This document shows positions 1-9,648 of a stretch of DNA of 33,026 nt, piece by piece. The translations under genes and the position numbers were made by a program. Source of the DNA: Ferrithrix thermotolerans DSM 19514. GTDB taxonomy: Bacteria > Actinomycetota > Acidimicrobiia > Acidimicrobiales > Ilumatobacteraceae. How positions within the stretch are numbered: position 1 is the first letter of the stretch; every line of letters starts with the position of its first letter. Under the pieces are notes generated by a model that did not search any database, had not been told where the DNA came from, and saw only the letters and a program-made list of their open reading frames with translations. Where the stretch lies: assembly GCA_945861025.1 (NCBI GenBank), contig CAMASN010000034.1, positions 1 to 33,026 of the forward strand, in the 5' to 3' direction.

Positions 1-140
1 GGCGTGTCGAGCCATTCGGCTCCCTTAAATTCGCGGGAGAACTGCGCAGGAACATTGATGTCGCTGACAAACGACCACACCGTTGCTACGTCAGCGGCAA
101 CGGCTATTTCTACTTCGATGTAATCGGTTGGTGCAGTCAT
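1..140 (-). CDS. SRPBCC-family protein, N-terminal part
   Basis: The gene runs off the left edge, leaving 46 codons. The visible N-terminus has the first beta strand (IEVEIAVAADVATVW) and following helix (FVSDINVPAQFS) of the START/Bet v1-like SRPBCC fold, the family of polyketide cyclases and small hydrophobic-ligand-binding proteins. The ATG at 140-138 is supported by an AGAAGGA ribosome-binding site seven bases upstream. It lies 66 bases downstream of the amidohydrolase on the same strand, so they may be co-transcribed. The ligand cannot be told from this fragment. The start is sure; the family call is good but rests on a short segment. Confidence 0.7.
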   Translation of the reverse strand, partial: MTAPTDYIEVEIAVAADVATVWSFVSDINVPAQFSREFKGAEWLDT

Positions 141-206
141 GATCTTTGTCCTTCTTTCTTTCGATTGCACACGTTAGATGACTCCAACGGTGAACTTCTT
201 ACTGGG

Positions 207-2030
207 TTAGGCAGCCCAGGCACACGTTGAGACATACGTCGCGAAGAAACCAGCCACCTCACAGGCACACCCGTGCTCGTTCGCATCGTGAGATCTAGTT
301 CCACTCAAATCGCGAGATGCAAAACCGGCAAAATTACTTCTCCGCATAACGAACTCTGGCGGAACATCACAAACTTTGCCGTCAAACACGGTCGTCCTGA
401 TGGGAATCTTGCCGATCAACTTCGGGTCACATTCGTATGGGTCTGAGTCGAGTGCCGTCAAATTTGCAATCTTGCCTACTTCAATGCTTCCGAGTTCATG
501 TTCGCGACGCCACGAATAAGCAGCCTCAATCGTCACCGCTCGCAGTGCGTCATGCACTCCGATTCTTTGGTCGGGGCCTGCGACACGACCCGATGGCGTG
601 GTTCGATTCACGGCAAATGACGCCATCAACATTGGGTCGCTTGGACACATCGGAAGATCAGAATGAAACGAAAGTGGAATACCTCGTCGAAGTACAGATG
701 CAGAGCGCACCATCGCATCAGCCCGCTCTGGGCCGAGACCCCATGCACTGTATTTGTCGGCAAATCCAACGGGATAGTACGGATTCGCAGACACGATTGC
801 GCCAAGGCTCGCAATTCTCTCCACTTGCTCCTCTGTTGAGTTTGCAAAGTGCACGATGACTGTGCGGTGGTCATCTCTTGGCTTACGGCGTTGTGCTTCG
901 TCAATGATGTCAAGAAGAACTTCTAAACCAAGGTCTCCATTGACATGAATATGTATCTGCCAATCGGCATTCCAATATGTGTCGAAAACGAGTTTTAGTT
1001 GATCGGGCTCCATCATCCATTGGCCGTGATGGTCAGCATCTGGATTTCCGTCGTAGTCGAGATACGGCTCTTTCATCTGCATTAATTGCGAAATGATGGC
1101 GCCATCGGCAAAAAGTTTCACATGACGGTCGATCACTCTGACCTTGGTTCCTTTTCCAAATTCGACCTGGCTGCAAGCATCAGCTACGAACTGCTCGGGT
1201 GATAATTGCCGTAATGGTTGGGTGCGAGCCTCAACCATGAAAGTACTTTCGAACGGCACATCGTCGTTACCGAGAATTTCCTGATACAGATCCCACGGCT
1301 CACTGAGCCACCAGATACCAGGTTCGTTGATTGCGGTTACGCCATTCATGTGCAGATACTCAACTAATTGTTCTAATCCGAGATGAAATCGCTCTCGGGT
1401 CATGAAATGCGGCAGTAGATACTTGGCGAGAACAATCATGAATCCGTTTTCATAAAAATGCCCGCGCTCCCAATCGATCTGCTCGCTGGCAAGTCCAAAG
1501 CCCTGGGTCAACTCGCGGGTAAGCCCAATTGCGTCGAGAGCCGCCGAACTGAGAATCCACTCATGACAGGATCTTTGCCATATTGCAGTCGGACGATCTC
1601 CAACCAACTTGTCAAGGCGTTCGCGATTGAGCGGACCATGCCACAACGCGTGCCATCCCCATGAAAAGAGCCACTCGCCTTCTGGTAAGGACTGGTGCGC
1701 ACCGAGTAGACGATCGTCGTAATCGGTTTCATTCGAACAAGCAACAAATGTTCGGTGTGGCAAAATCCAGTCTTCTGGTGAGATGACTTCGGTTGTCAAC
1801 GTGGTTGCCCCAAGCATCGGGTGCAGGTGTTGATCAATAAGGCCCGGAACAAGAACCCGATCAGCGAACACATTTGACACTTCATGATCGGAGCCAACTG
1901 TGGTCAGAACTTCTTCAAGTGATCCGACGGCGAGAAACCGACCGTCTCGAATAGCTACTGCCTGCGCCGACGGGCAATCGTCGTTCATTGTGATGATGCG
2001 CTTGGCCTGATAGACGACGGTCTTTGACAT
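207..2030 (-). CDS. Amidohydrolase, YtcJ-like (amidohydrolase 3 family)
   Basis: A 607-residue metal-dependent hydrolase. After a short N-terminal beta domain comes the metal-binding motif LVPGLIDQHLHP (H68 and H70), then a TIM barrel with HVKLFADGAI (candidate bridging Lys), IHVNGD, IVHFAN and SFHSDLP, and a C-terminal LGSIEVGKIANLTALD segment returning to the beta domain. This order is that of the YtcJ / N-substituted formamide deformylase branch, which hydrolyses amide-type bonds; the substrate is unknown. The ATG at 2030 is chosen because the frame further upstream runs antisense over ybaK and is not protein-like. Roughly the last 45 residues look unlike the family and are Cys/Ala-rich. 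Sampled GC is about 50%, below its neighbours, which suggests transfer. Confidence 0.85.
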   Translation of the reverse strand: MSKTVVYQAKRIITMNDDCPSAQAVAIRDGRFLAVGSLEEVLTTVGSDHEVSNVFADRVLVPGLIDQHLHPMLGATTLTTEVISPEDWILPHRTFVACSNETDYDDRLLGAHQSLPEGEWLFSWGWHALWHGPLNRERLDKLVGDRPTAIWQRSCHEWILSSAALDAIGLTRELTQGFGLASEQIDWERGHFYENGFMIVLAKYLLPHFMTRERFHLGLEQLVEYLHMNGVTAINEPGIWWLSEPWDLYQEILGNDDVPFESTFMVEARTQPLRQLSPEQFVADACSQVEFGKGTKVRVIDRHVKLFADGAIISQLMQMKEPYLDYDGNPDADHHGQWMMEPDQLKLVFDTYWNADWQIHIHVNGDLGLEVLLDIIDEAQRRKPRDDHRTVIVHFANSTEEQVERIASLGAIVSANPYYPVGFADKYSAWGLGPERADAMVRSASVLRRGIPLSFHSDLPMCPSDPMLMASFAVNRTTPSGRVAGPDQRIGVHDALRAVTIEAAYSWRREHELGSIEVGKIANLTALDSDPYECDPKLIGKIPIRTTVFDGKVCDVPPEFVMRRSNFAGFASRDLSGTRSHDANEHGCACEVAGFFATYVSTCAWAA

Positions 2031-2054
2031 CACCCAAACGTAATCCGTACAACA

Positions 2055-2065
2055 ACCTGTCAGGT
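2055..2065. promoter_or_regulatory. 11-bp palindrome upstream of the amidohydrolase
   Basis: ACCTG-T-CAGGT is a perfect inverted repeat about 25 bases upstream of the amidohydrolase ATG, in the 50-base gap after ybaK. Its position fits an operator or a small leader hairpin. No regulator can be assigned, and an 11-bp palindrome is short enough to arise by chance. Confidence 0.25.
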
Positions 2066-2080
2066 AAGCAGAATGAGCAG

Positions 2081-2560
2081 CTAAACACGCTTCAAGTCGG
2101 TGACCAGACCGCCGCTGGCCTCGACCAACTTGTGCGGCTCGATGCCGAACACGTCGTGCCATGTACCCGCAGCGGCCCACACCTCAGGGTGCTGCAACAG
2201 ATCGGGATCGATGAACACGCGCAGCTCGGTGGCATGACCAAAGGGAGGCACGCCGCCAATGGGAAACCCGGTGACACTGCGCACCGTGTCGGCATCGACC
2301 CGCGCACATTTCACGCCACCCGCAGCGGCCGCGAGCTTCTTCTCATCAAGCTGGTTCGACCCACTCACATAGGCCAAGACCACTTCGCCATCAACGGCAA
2401 AAATGAGGCTCTTCACAATCTGACCCACCTGAACACCCACGGCGTTGGCCGCATCGACGGCGGTCTTGCAGCCCTCAGGAAATCGAACGGTGACAATCTC
2501 GAGACCACGCGCGCGGGCTTCGGTGGTCACTCGCAACACGTTGGGGTGCACATCACTCAT
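2081..2560 (-). CDS. ybaK: YbaK/EbsC-family Cys-tRNA(Pro) deacylase
   Basis: A 159-residue protein of the single-domain YbaK/ProX editing family, which hydrolyses cysteine mischarged on proline tRNA in the cytoplasm. Family features include the KTAVDAANAVGVQVGQIVKSLIF segment with the conserved lysine of the active-site pocket, AYVSGSNQLDEKKLAAAAG, and the glycine-rich TGFPIGGVPPFGH loop. Length is normal for the family. It follows the pterin dehydratase gene after 30 bases and seems to close the suf operon. A cysteine-handling tRNA quality enzyme beside cysteine-derived sulfur assembly may be meaningful or accidental. The family is clear; cysteine specificity is inferred from relatives. Confidence 0.9.
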   Translation of the reverse strand: MSDVHPNVLRVTTEARARGLEIVTVRFPEGCKTAVDAANAVGVQVGQIVKSLIFAVDGEVVLAYVSGSNQLDEKKLAAAAGGVKCARVDADTVRSVTGFPIGGVPPFGHATELRVFIDPDLLQHPEVWAAAGTWHDVFGIEPHKLVEASGGLVTDLKRV

Positions 2561-2590
2561 ACGGTGGACTCTACGCAGCGAGCGGCGGGT

Positions 2591-2821
2591 TTACAGGAGT
2601 TGGTCGATGGCCTCAGCGAGGCGCCGATCGAGCTCGGTGACGGTGTTGCCCTCGTCGTGGGTGGTCATGCTGATGGACACCCGGCTATACGCAATGCTCA
2701 TGTCGGGATGGTGGTCCATTTTCTGCGCAATGAGCGCAACACTGGCCATGAACCCAAACGCCTCGGCGAAACCATTGAACTTGAACGTCTTGCTGAGCAC
2801 CCCATCGAGTTCGTTCCACAT
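2591..2821 (-). CDS. 4a-hydroxytetrahydrobiopterin (pterin carbinolamine) dehydratase
   Basis: A 76-residue PCD/DCoH protein. It aligns along its whole length with the family core: FGFMASVALIAQKMDHHPD carries the His-His-Pro active-site motif, followed by the Y-x-x-V strand (YSRVSISM) and TTHDEGNTVTELD. The enzyme dehydrates 4a-hydroxytetrahydropterin, recycling the cofactor of aromatic amino acid hydroxylases; no hydroxylase is in the window. The ATG at 2821 gives the short form without the N-terminal helix of the roughly 100-residue animal type; MWNELDG aligns with GWNELEG of that type, so the protein is unlikely to be truncated. The start lies five bases after the sufC stop, so translation is probably coupled to the suf operon. 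Confidence 0.88.
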   Translation of the reverse strand: MWNELDGVLSKTFKFNGFAEAFGFMASVALIAQKMDHHPDMSIAYSRVSISMTTHDEGNTVTELDRRLAEAIDQLL

Positions 2822-2826
2822 GGCGG

Positions 2827-3618
2827 TCAGCGTAATGTGCCGGGGCCAGCGAACAGGTCGTCGAGTGCGCTTGGCTCGTCGTCGGGCACTGCCGACTCGA
2901 ACGCCGCGTAACCATCGCGCTCGAGCACATCGACCAACTCGGGTCCGCCCGATTCGACGATGCGACCCTTCACCAAGATGTGCACGACATCGGGCTTCAG
3001 TTCTTCGAGCAGACGGCTGTAGTGCGTAATGACCAACGCGCCAAGACCGTCTTGGTTCGTTGCATCTTCGACACGGCGAGCGCAATCGCGCAACGCATCG
3101 ATGTCGAGACCAGAGTCGAGTTCGTCGAGAATGGCGATGCGCGGACGCAACATTGCCAACTGCAATGTCTCGTTGCGCTTCTTCTCGCCGCCCGACAGGT
3201 CGACGTTGAGCGAGCGCTCGAGAAACGCCTCATCGAAGTCGATGCGAGCCGACTCAGTGCGCAGCATTTGGGCAACATCGTCGGTTGTGCGACCGCGAGC
3301 CTTAAACGCCTCGGTCATCACATCGACAACGGCTACGCCAGGAACCTCGGTTGGGTACTGCATCACCAAATGCAGCCCGGCCTGCGCACGCTGCCATGTG
3401 GGCAACGCCAGAAGATCGATGTCGTCGAGAAACACCGAACCAGCGGTGACCTTGTAGCCAGGCTTGCCCATGACCACTGCCGAGAGCGTGCTCTTGCCGG
3501 CGCCGTTGGGGCCCATGACCGCATGCACTTCGCCCGATGACACGGTGAGGTTGATGCCGTTGAGAATCTTCTTGCCGCCAATGGAGGCGTGCAGATCGGT
3601 GATGGTGAGCGTGGTCAT
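2827..3618 (-). CDS. sufC: Fe-S cluster assembly ATPase SufC
   Basis: A 263-residue cytoplasmic ABC-type ATPase that powers the SufBCD scaffold. It has Walker A GPNGAGKST (36-44), signature LSGGEKKR (141-148), Walker B IAILDE (161-166) and switch His199 in VITHYSRLL. SGLDIDALR after Walker B and the QYPTEVPGV segment are typical of SufC rather than of transport ATPases. The start is the ATG at 3618, which overlaps the stop of the Rieske gene as ATGA. About 20 residues at the C-terminus (PDDEPSALDDLF) form an acidic extension. The order Rieske-sufC is common in actinobacterial suf operons. The assignment is essentially certain. Confidence 0.97.
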   Translation of the reverse strand: MTTLTITDLHASIGGKKILNGINLTVSSGEVHAVMGPNGAGKSTLSAVVMGKPGYKVTAGSVFLDDIDLLALPTWQRAQAGLHLVMQYPTEVPGVAVVDVMTEAFKARGRTTDDVAQMLRTESARIDFDEAFLERSLNVDLSGGEKKRNETLQLAMLRPRIAILDELDSGLDIDALRDCARRVEDATNQDGLGALVITHYSRLLEELKPDVVHILVKGRIVESGGPELVDVLERDGYAAFESAVPDDEPSALDDLFAGPGTLR

Positions 3619-3962
3619 GACGCAGCGCCTTCTATAGAGCCAGTTGATTCTTCGATGACAAGCACGATGTTGTTGTCGACAACAGAAACGTCGTAGACAG
3701 GCACGGGCTTGAGGGCCGGCAACGTGCTGGGCGCACCGGTGACAAGGCTGAACGCACTGCCGTGTTTCCAGCACTCGATCTCTTTGCTGGCCGGCAACAC
3801 TTCACCTTCGCTCAGCGAGATGTCGGCATGGCTGCACGTGTCGCCCAATGCGTAGATGTCGTTACCGATGCGTACAACCGCAATGGCGCGCCCGCCGACA
3901 TCGAACTTCTTCACGCCGCCGGGAGCAATGTCGGCGAGCGCACCGAGAACATGAGTGCTCAT
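3615..3962 (-). CDS. Rieske-type [2Fe-2S] ferredoxin of the suf operon
   Basis: A 115-residue single-domain Rieske protein. The ligands are C43 and H45 in DTCSHAD and C64 and H67 in ECWKHG, the two loops that bind a 2Cys/2His [2Fe-2S] cluster. Proteins of this kind are usually annotated as the ferredoxin subunit of non-heme iron oxygenases, but here it sits between sufD and sufC with ATGA overlaps on both sides. Its likely role is therefore electron transfer in, or as a client of, Fe-S assembly rather than with an oxygenase, and no oxygenase gene is nearby. That role is inferred from context only. Confidence 0.9.
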   Translation of the reverse strand: MSTHVLGALADIAPGGVKKFDVGGRAIAVVRIGNDIYALGDTCSHADISLSEGEVLPASKEIECWKHGSAFSLVTGAPSTLPALKPVPVYDVSVVDNNIVLVIEESTGSIEGAAS

Positions 3963-5095
3963 GCGGGCACCATTGCCTGATGCAGTTTGCGCGAGATGCG
4001 CAGACGCAGATCGGCCGCGAGACCACCCGTTGGGAGTTGGCCGAGCACTTCGTCGAAAAAGCCGAGCACAACAAGACGCTCAGCGATGTCGGGCTGGATG
4101 CCGCGGCTCTCGAGATAGAAACGCTGGTCTTCGTCGATGGGTCCAACCGTGCTGGCATGGCTGCACTTGACATCGTTGGTCTCGATCTCAAGATTGGGCA
4201 CGCTCTCGGCCCAGGCACCATCGCTGAGGGTGAGATTGCGGTTGGTCTGGAAGGCCTGTGTGCCGCGAGCGTCGGGGCCAATTTTGATGAGGCCGGTGTA
4301 CACGCTGCGGGCGACATCGTTGACCGCGCCTTTGAACAACAGGTCGGCGCTGGTCTTGGGCGCGATGTGCTCTTGGGTGATGCGGAAGTCGTGAGTCTGC
4401 GAGCCGTCGGCGAAGTAGAGCGCCACCTGACGTGTGCTTGAGCCTTGGCCAACGAGCTTGGCGTGAGTGCGGACTCGGGCGTAGTCGCCGCCGAGCGCCA
4501 CTGCCGACAACAACGTGGTTGAGTCACGCTCGCCCACCGATTGCTGATTCGCGATCTGCCACACCGAGCTACCGAGTTCGTTGATCGCGAGGTACTTCAC
4601 GCGAGCGGCCTGACGGGCCCGCACATGCAACACCGGCATCACGATGCCAGTGACATCGTCGGCCGACATGAATCGCTCGATGACGGTGACCTCGCTGTCG
4701 TCGCCAGCATCGATGTCGAGGCGAGGGAAACACGCCCCACCGCTGCCCTGCAACACATGGGTAATGACGATTGGCTCATCGAGCACCGTGCCGCGTGGAA
4801 TGCGTAAACGGATGACCGACGCGAACGCTTCGTTGAGATCTTCGAACAGGTCGAGCGAGTGATCGCTGACATCGAGTTCGTCGGTGGTGAGCACCGAATC
4901 GGCACCGGTAATGGTGGTTGACATGGTGCCGGGCGAATACGCCGCGAGATTGAGTTCGGCGATACGGCTGTAACGCCAGATTTCGTCTTGGGCGGTGGGG
5001 AACGTGGCTGCAGCAAAACGCTCAAGGGCCGCCAACCGTGAATCGGTGTCGGCCAAACGCAGGCTGCGCACGGCGTCGGGGGTAAACGAATGCAC
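3959..5095 (-). CDS. sufD: Fe-S cluster assembly protein SufD
   Basis: A 378-residue beta-helix scaffold protein that partners SufB and SufC. The C-terminal block NDVKCSHASTVGPIDEDQ contains H313, matching the SufD histidine at the SufB-SufD interface where the cluster is thought to form, followed by the FYLESRGI and ERLVVLGFFDEVL helices of the SufC-binding region. The start is a GTG at 5095: an in-frame TAG lies four codons upstream and no ATG is available near the N-terminus. The 61 bases between the preceding stop and this GTG include an inverted repeat. The gene ends in an ATGA overlap with the Rieske gene. Confidence 0.95.
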   Translation of the reverse strand: MHSFTPDAVRSLRLADTDSRLAALERFAAATFPTAQDEIWRYSRIAELNLAAYSPGTMSTTITGADSVLTTDELDVSDHSLDLFEDLNEAFASVIRLRIPRGTVLDEPIVITHVLQGSGGACFPRLDIDAGDDSEVTVIERFMSADDVTGIVMPVLHVRARQAARVKYLAINELGSSVWQIANQQSVGERDSTTLLSAVALGGDYARVRTHAKLVGQGSSTRQVALYFADGSQTHDFRITQEHIAPKTSADLLFKGAVNDVARSVYTGLIKIGPDARGTQAFQTNRNLTLSDGAWAESVPNLEIETNDVKCSHASTVGPIDEDQRFYLESRGIQPDIAERLVVLGFFDEVLGQLPTGGLAADLRLRISRKLHQAMVPA

Positions 5096-5110
5096 CCCGA
5101 AATACTACTG

Positions 5111-5123
5111 TCTCCGTAGGAGA
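5111..5123. promoter_or_regulatory. Inverted repeat before sufD, possible Shine-Dalgarno-masking hairpin
   Basis: TCTCC-GTA-GGAGA is a perfect 5-bp inverted repeat about 16 bases before the sufD GTG start. On the mRNA its downstream arm is GGAGA, the only purine-rich ribosome-binding candidate for sufD, and the upstream arm UCUCC would pair with it. It could therefore modulate sufD translation, or be an operator. The spacing to the GTG is longer than optimal for a Shine-Dalgarno site. Confidence 0.35.
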
Positions 5124-5156
5124 AATTAACCGGCTGACGCAGGCGACCAGCGAGAG

Positions 5157-5519
5157 CTAGCTGTTGCCTCGACGTTTGAAGAACCGCCGCAGGCCCTTGG
5201 CCTCATCGGGCAACGGCGGAATGCCCCTGCGCATATCGGCCATGACCTGCTGACCAACCTGATTGAGAAAGTCTTCGGCTTCGTCGAGCACGGCTGCGGC
5301 AGAGCCGTCGTCGAGGCCCGGCGGTTCGGGCGGGGTGGGAGGTGTGATCAATGACCCAACCGCCCAGTTCACATCGGCAAGGCGAGGCTCGTAAGCGTGG
5401 CAATTCTCGGGACAACGCCAGGGCGCGTCGGGAGCAAGATCAAGATTGCACTTGCGCACGGTTTCGCCGCCCGCATAGCTGCGACTCTCAAAGTTCTTGC
5501 ACTCTTGGCGCATCGGCAT
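5157..5519 (-). CDS. Conserved-looking four-cysteine protein inside the suf operon
   Basis: A 120-residue soluble protein of unknown function. All four cysteines lie in the first 40 residues (C7, C24, C36, C40; pattern C-x16-C-x11-C-x3-C), in a segment rich in charged and aromatic residues. Then come a proline-rich linker (about 58-68), an acidic helix (73-95) and a basic tail (RRFFKRRGNS). It starts 19 bases after sufB and ends 61 bases before sufD, on the same strand, so it is almost surely part of the operon. A metal or Fe-S binding role is an inference from the cysteines and place. I do not recognise it as any named Suf component such as SufU, SufE or SufT. The ATG at 5519 is used; an alternative ATG lies two codons in. 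Confidence 0.75.
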   Translation of the reverse strand: MPMRQECKNFESRSYAGGETVRKCNLDLAPDAPWRCPENCHAYEPRLADVNWAVGSLITPPTPPEPPGLDDGSAAAVLDEAEDFLNQVGQQVMADMRRGIPPLPDEAKGLRRFFKRRGNS

Positions 5520-5538
5520 GGCACTATTCTGCCAGCGA

Positions 5539-8447
<2,909 letters not shown>

Positions 8448-8448
<1 letters not shown>

Positions 8449-8461
8449 GCCGCTCTCGGCT
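8448..8461. terminator. Shared convergent hairpin at the argG / M20 stops
   Basis: AGCCG-CTCT-CGGCT makes a 5-bp GC-rich stem with a 4-base loop. It begins at the last base of the argG TAA and ends inside the stop codon of the opposing peptidase gene. There is no long T-run on either side, so intrinsic termination would be weak. Confidence 0.4.
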
Positions 8462-9560
8462 AACGAGCTTGCAGTGCGGCCACGATGCCGCCGAGCAACC
8501 GAGCCCGATCGGGCATGGTGGCTACCAATACGTATTCGTGATCGGCGTGCGCTCCGCCACCAACCGCGCCAAGGCCATCGAGAGTGGCCACGCCATTGGC
8601 CGCGGTGAAGTTGCCATCAGAGCCGCCGCCCACAGCCACGCCCGCAATCTCGCCAAGCCCTAGGTCGCTGGCCACTTGCACCGCGAGCGGAAACAGCCAC
8701 GCCGACGACGACGCCGGCATTGGTGGACGATTGATGCCGCCGCGAAGTTCGAGCCGAGATTCGCTGAGGTGAGCATGCAGACCAGCCATAGCGGCTTCGA
8801 TGCGCTCTTTCTCGCCTGGTGCCTCGACCCGCACATCGATGGTGACCTTCGCGAGGGCCGGCACCACGTTGTCGGCGGTTCCCGCTGAGGCAAGCGTGGG
8901 CGTGACCGTTGTACCCGTGGTGGTGTCGCCCAGTGTGCTGACCGCAAGCACTTGATGCGCTGCTTCGATCAGCGCGTTGACACCCTTTTCGGGCTCGAGT
9001 CCGGCATGCGAGGCACGGCCGTGGATGAGCAACTCGAACGTGCCGGTGCCCTTGCGAGCGGTCTTGAGCGCGCCGCCATCGGCACTGGGTTCAAGCACTA
9101 ACGCTACGCCGCATGCAAGCGCCCGCTGAACGATGAGGCCGCGCGAGTCGTGCGAGCCGGTTTCTTCATCAGCAGAAAAAAGAATCTCGACGCCTGAGAG
9201 ATCGGGCAACTGCGCGAGCCCGTGGATGGCTTGCACGATGCCTGCCTTCATGTCGAACACGCCAGGGCCCATTGCCCGACCTTCGACAACCTTGAACGGC
9301 CGCGCCGCCACTGTTCCGAATGGGAACACCGTGTCGTGGTGACCGAGCACAAGCACCTTGGGCTCACCCCCGCCCGACCAATGCACATGCGGTCCGACCG
9401 GTGAGTCGATGATCTCTGCCGTGCCGCCAAGGCGCTGCTCGATGAGCGAAGACAACGCCGCAGCCGACACGACGAGCGCCTGCACATCGCGCGATGGCGA
9501 CTCGATATTGACCAACGTCTCGAGGTCGGTCAGCATCAGTTCGAGGTCGAGGTTTGCCAC
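8460..9560 (-). CDS. M20-family metallopeptidase (carboxypeptidase G2-like)
   Basis: A 366-residue zinc hydrolase of the M20/CPG2 type, which releases C-terminal or N-acyl amino acids. Predicted metal ligands are H74 (GHHDTV), D103 (VFDMKAG), E133 (DEETG), E157 (LEPSADGG) and H338 (GGAHADHEY); E132 is the general base. The dimerisation domain lies between, with the substrate loop HAGLEPEKGVNALIEAA at about 185-201. No signal peptide is visible, so it should be cytoplasmic. I chose the GTG at 9560, which has AGGCAGA upstream; the ATG at 9536 is an alternative eight codons in with no ribosome-binding site. The substrate cannot be named. Confidence 0.9.
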   Translation of the reverse strand: MANLDLELMLTDLETLVNIESPSRDVQALVVSAAALSSLIEQRLGGTAEIIDSPVGPHVHWSGGGEPKVLVLGHHDTVFPFGTVAARPFKVVEGRAMGPGVFDMKAGIVQAIHGLAQLPDLSGVEILFSADEETGSHDSRGLIVQRALACGVALVLEPSADGGALKTARKGTGTFELLIHGRASHAGLEPEKGVNALIEAAHQVLAVSTLGDTTTGTTVTPTLASAGTADNVVPALAKVTIDVRVEAPGEKERIEAAMAGLHAHLSESRLELRGGINRPPMPASSSAWLFPLAVQVASDLGLGEIAGVAVGGGSDGNFTAANGVATLDGLGAVGGGAHADHEYVLVATMPDRARLLGGIVAALQAR

Positions 9561-9648
9561 GTATGCATTCTGCCTGATTGAGACCACCGAGACCGTGTCG
9601 ATTCGACCCGTAGCGACGCGACGTACCCGCCGTGGCAGAATCACGGCC

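Noticed and set aside
2417-2432. TCTGACC sequence resembling the operator half-site
   Set aside because: It lies inside ybaK and has no matching second arm, so it is not a copy of the three-site palindrome.
2024-2911. A 295-codon plus-strand open frame over ybaK, the dehydratase and the sufC end
   Set aside because: It crosses three well-supported minus-strand genes and has no family features; such frames are common in this codon usage.
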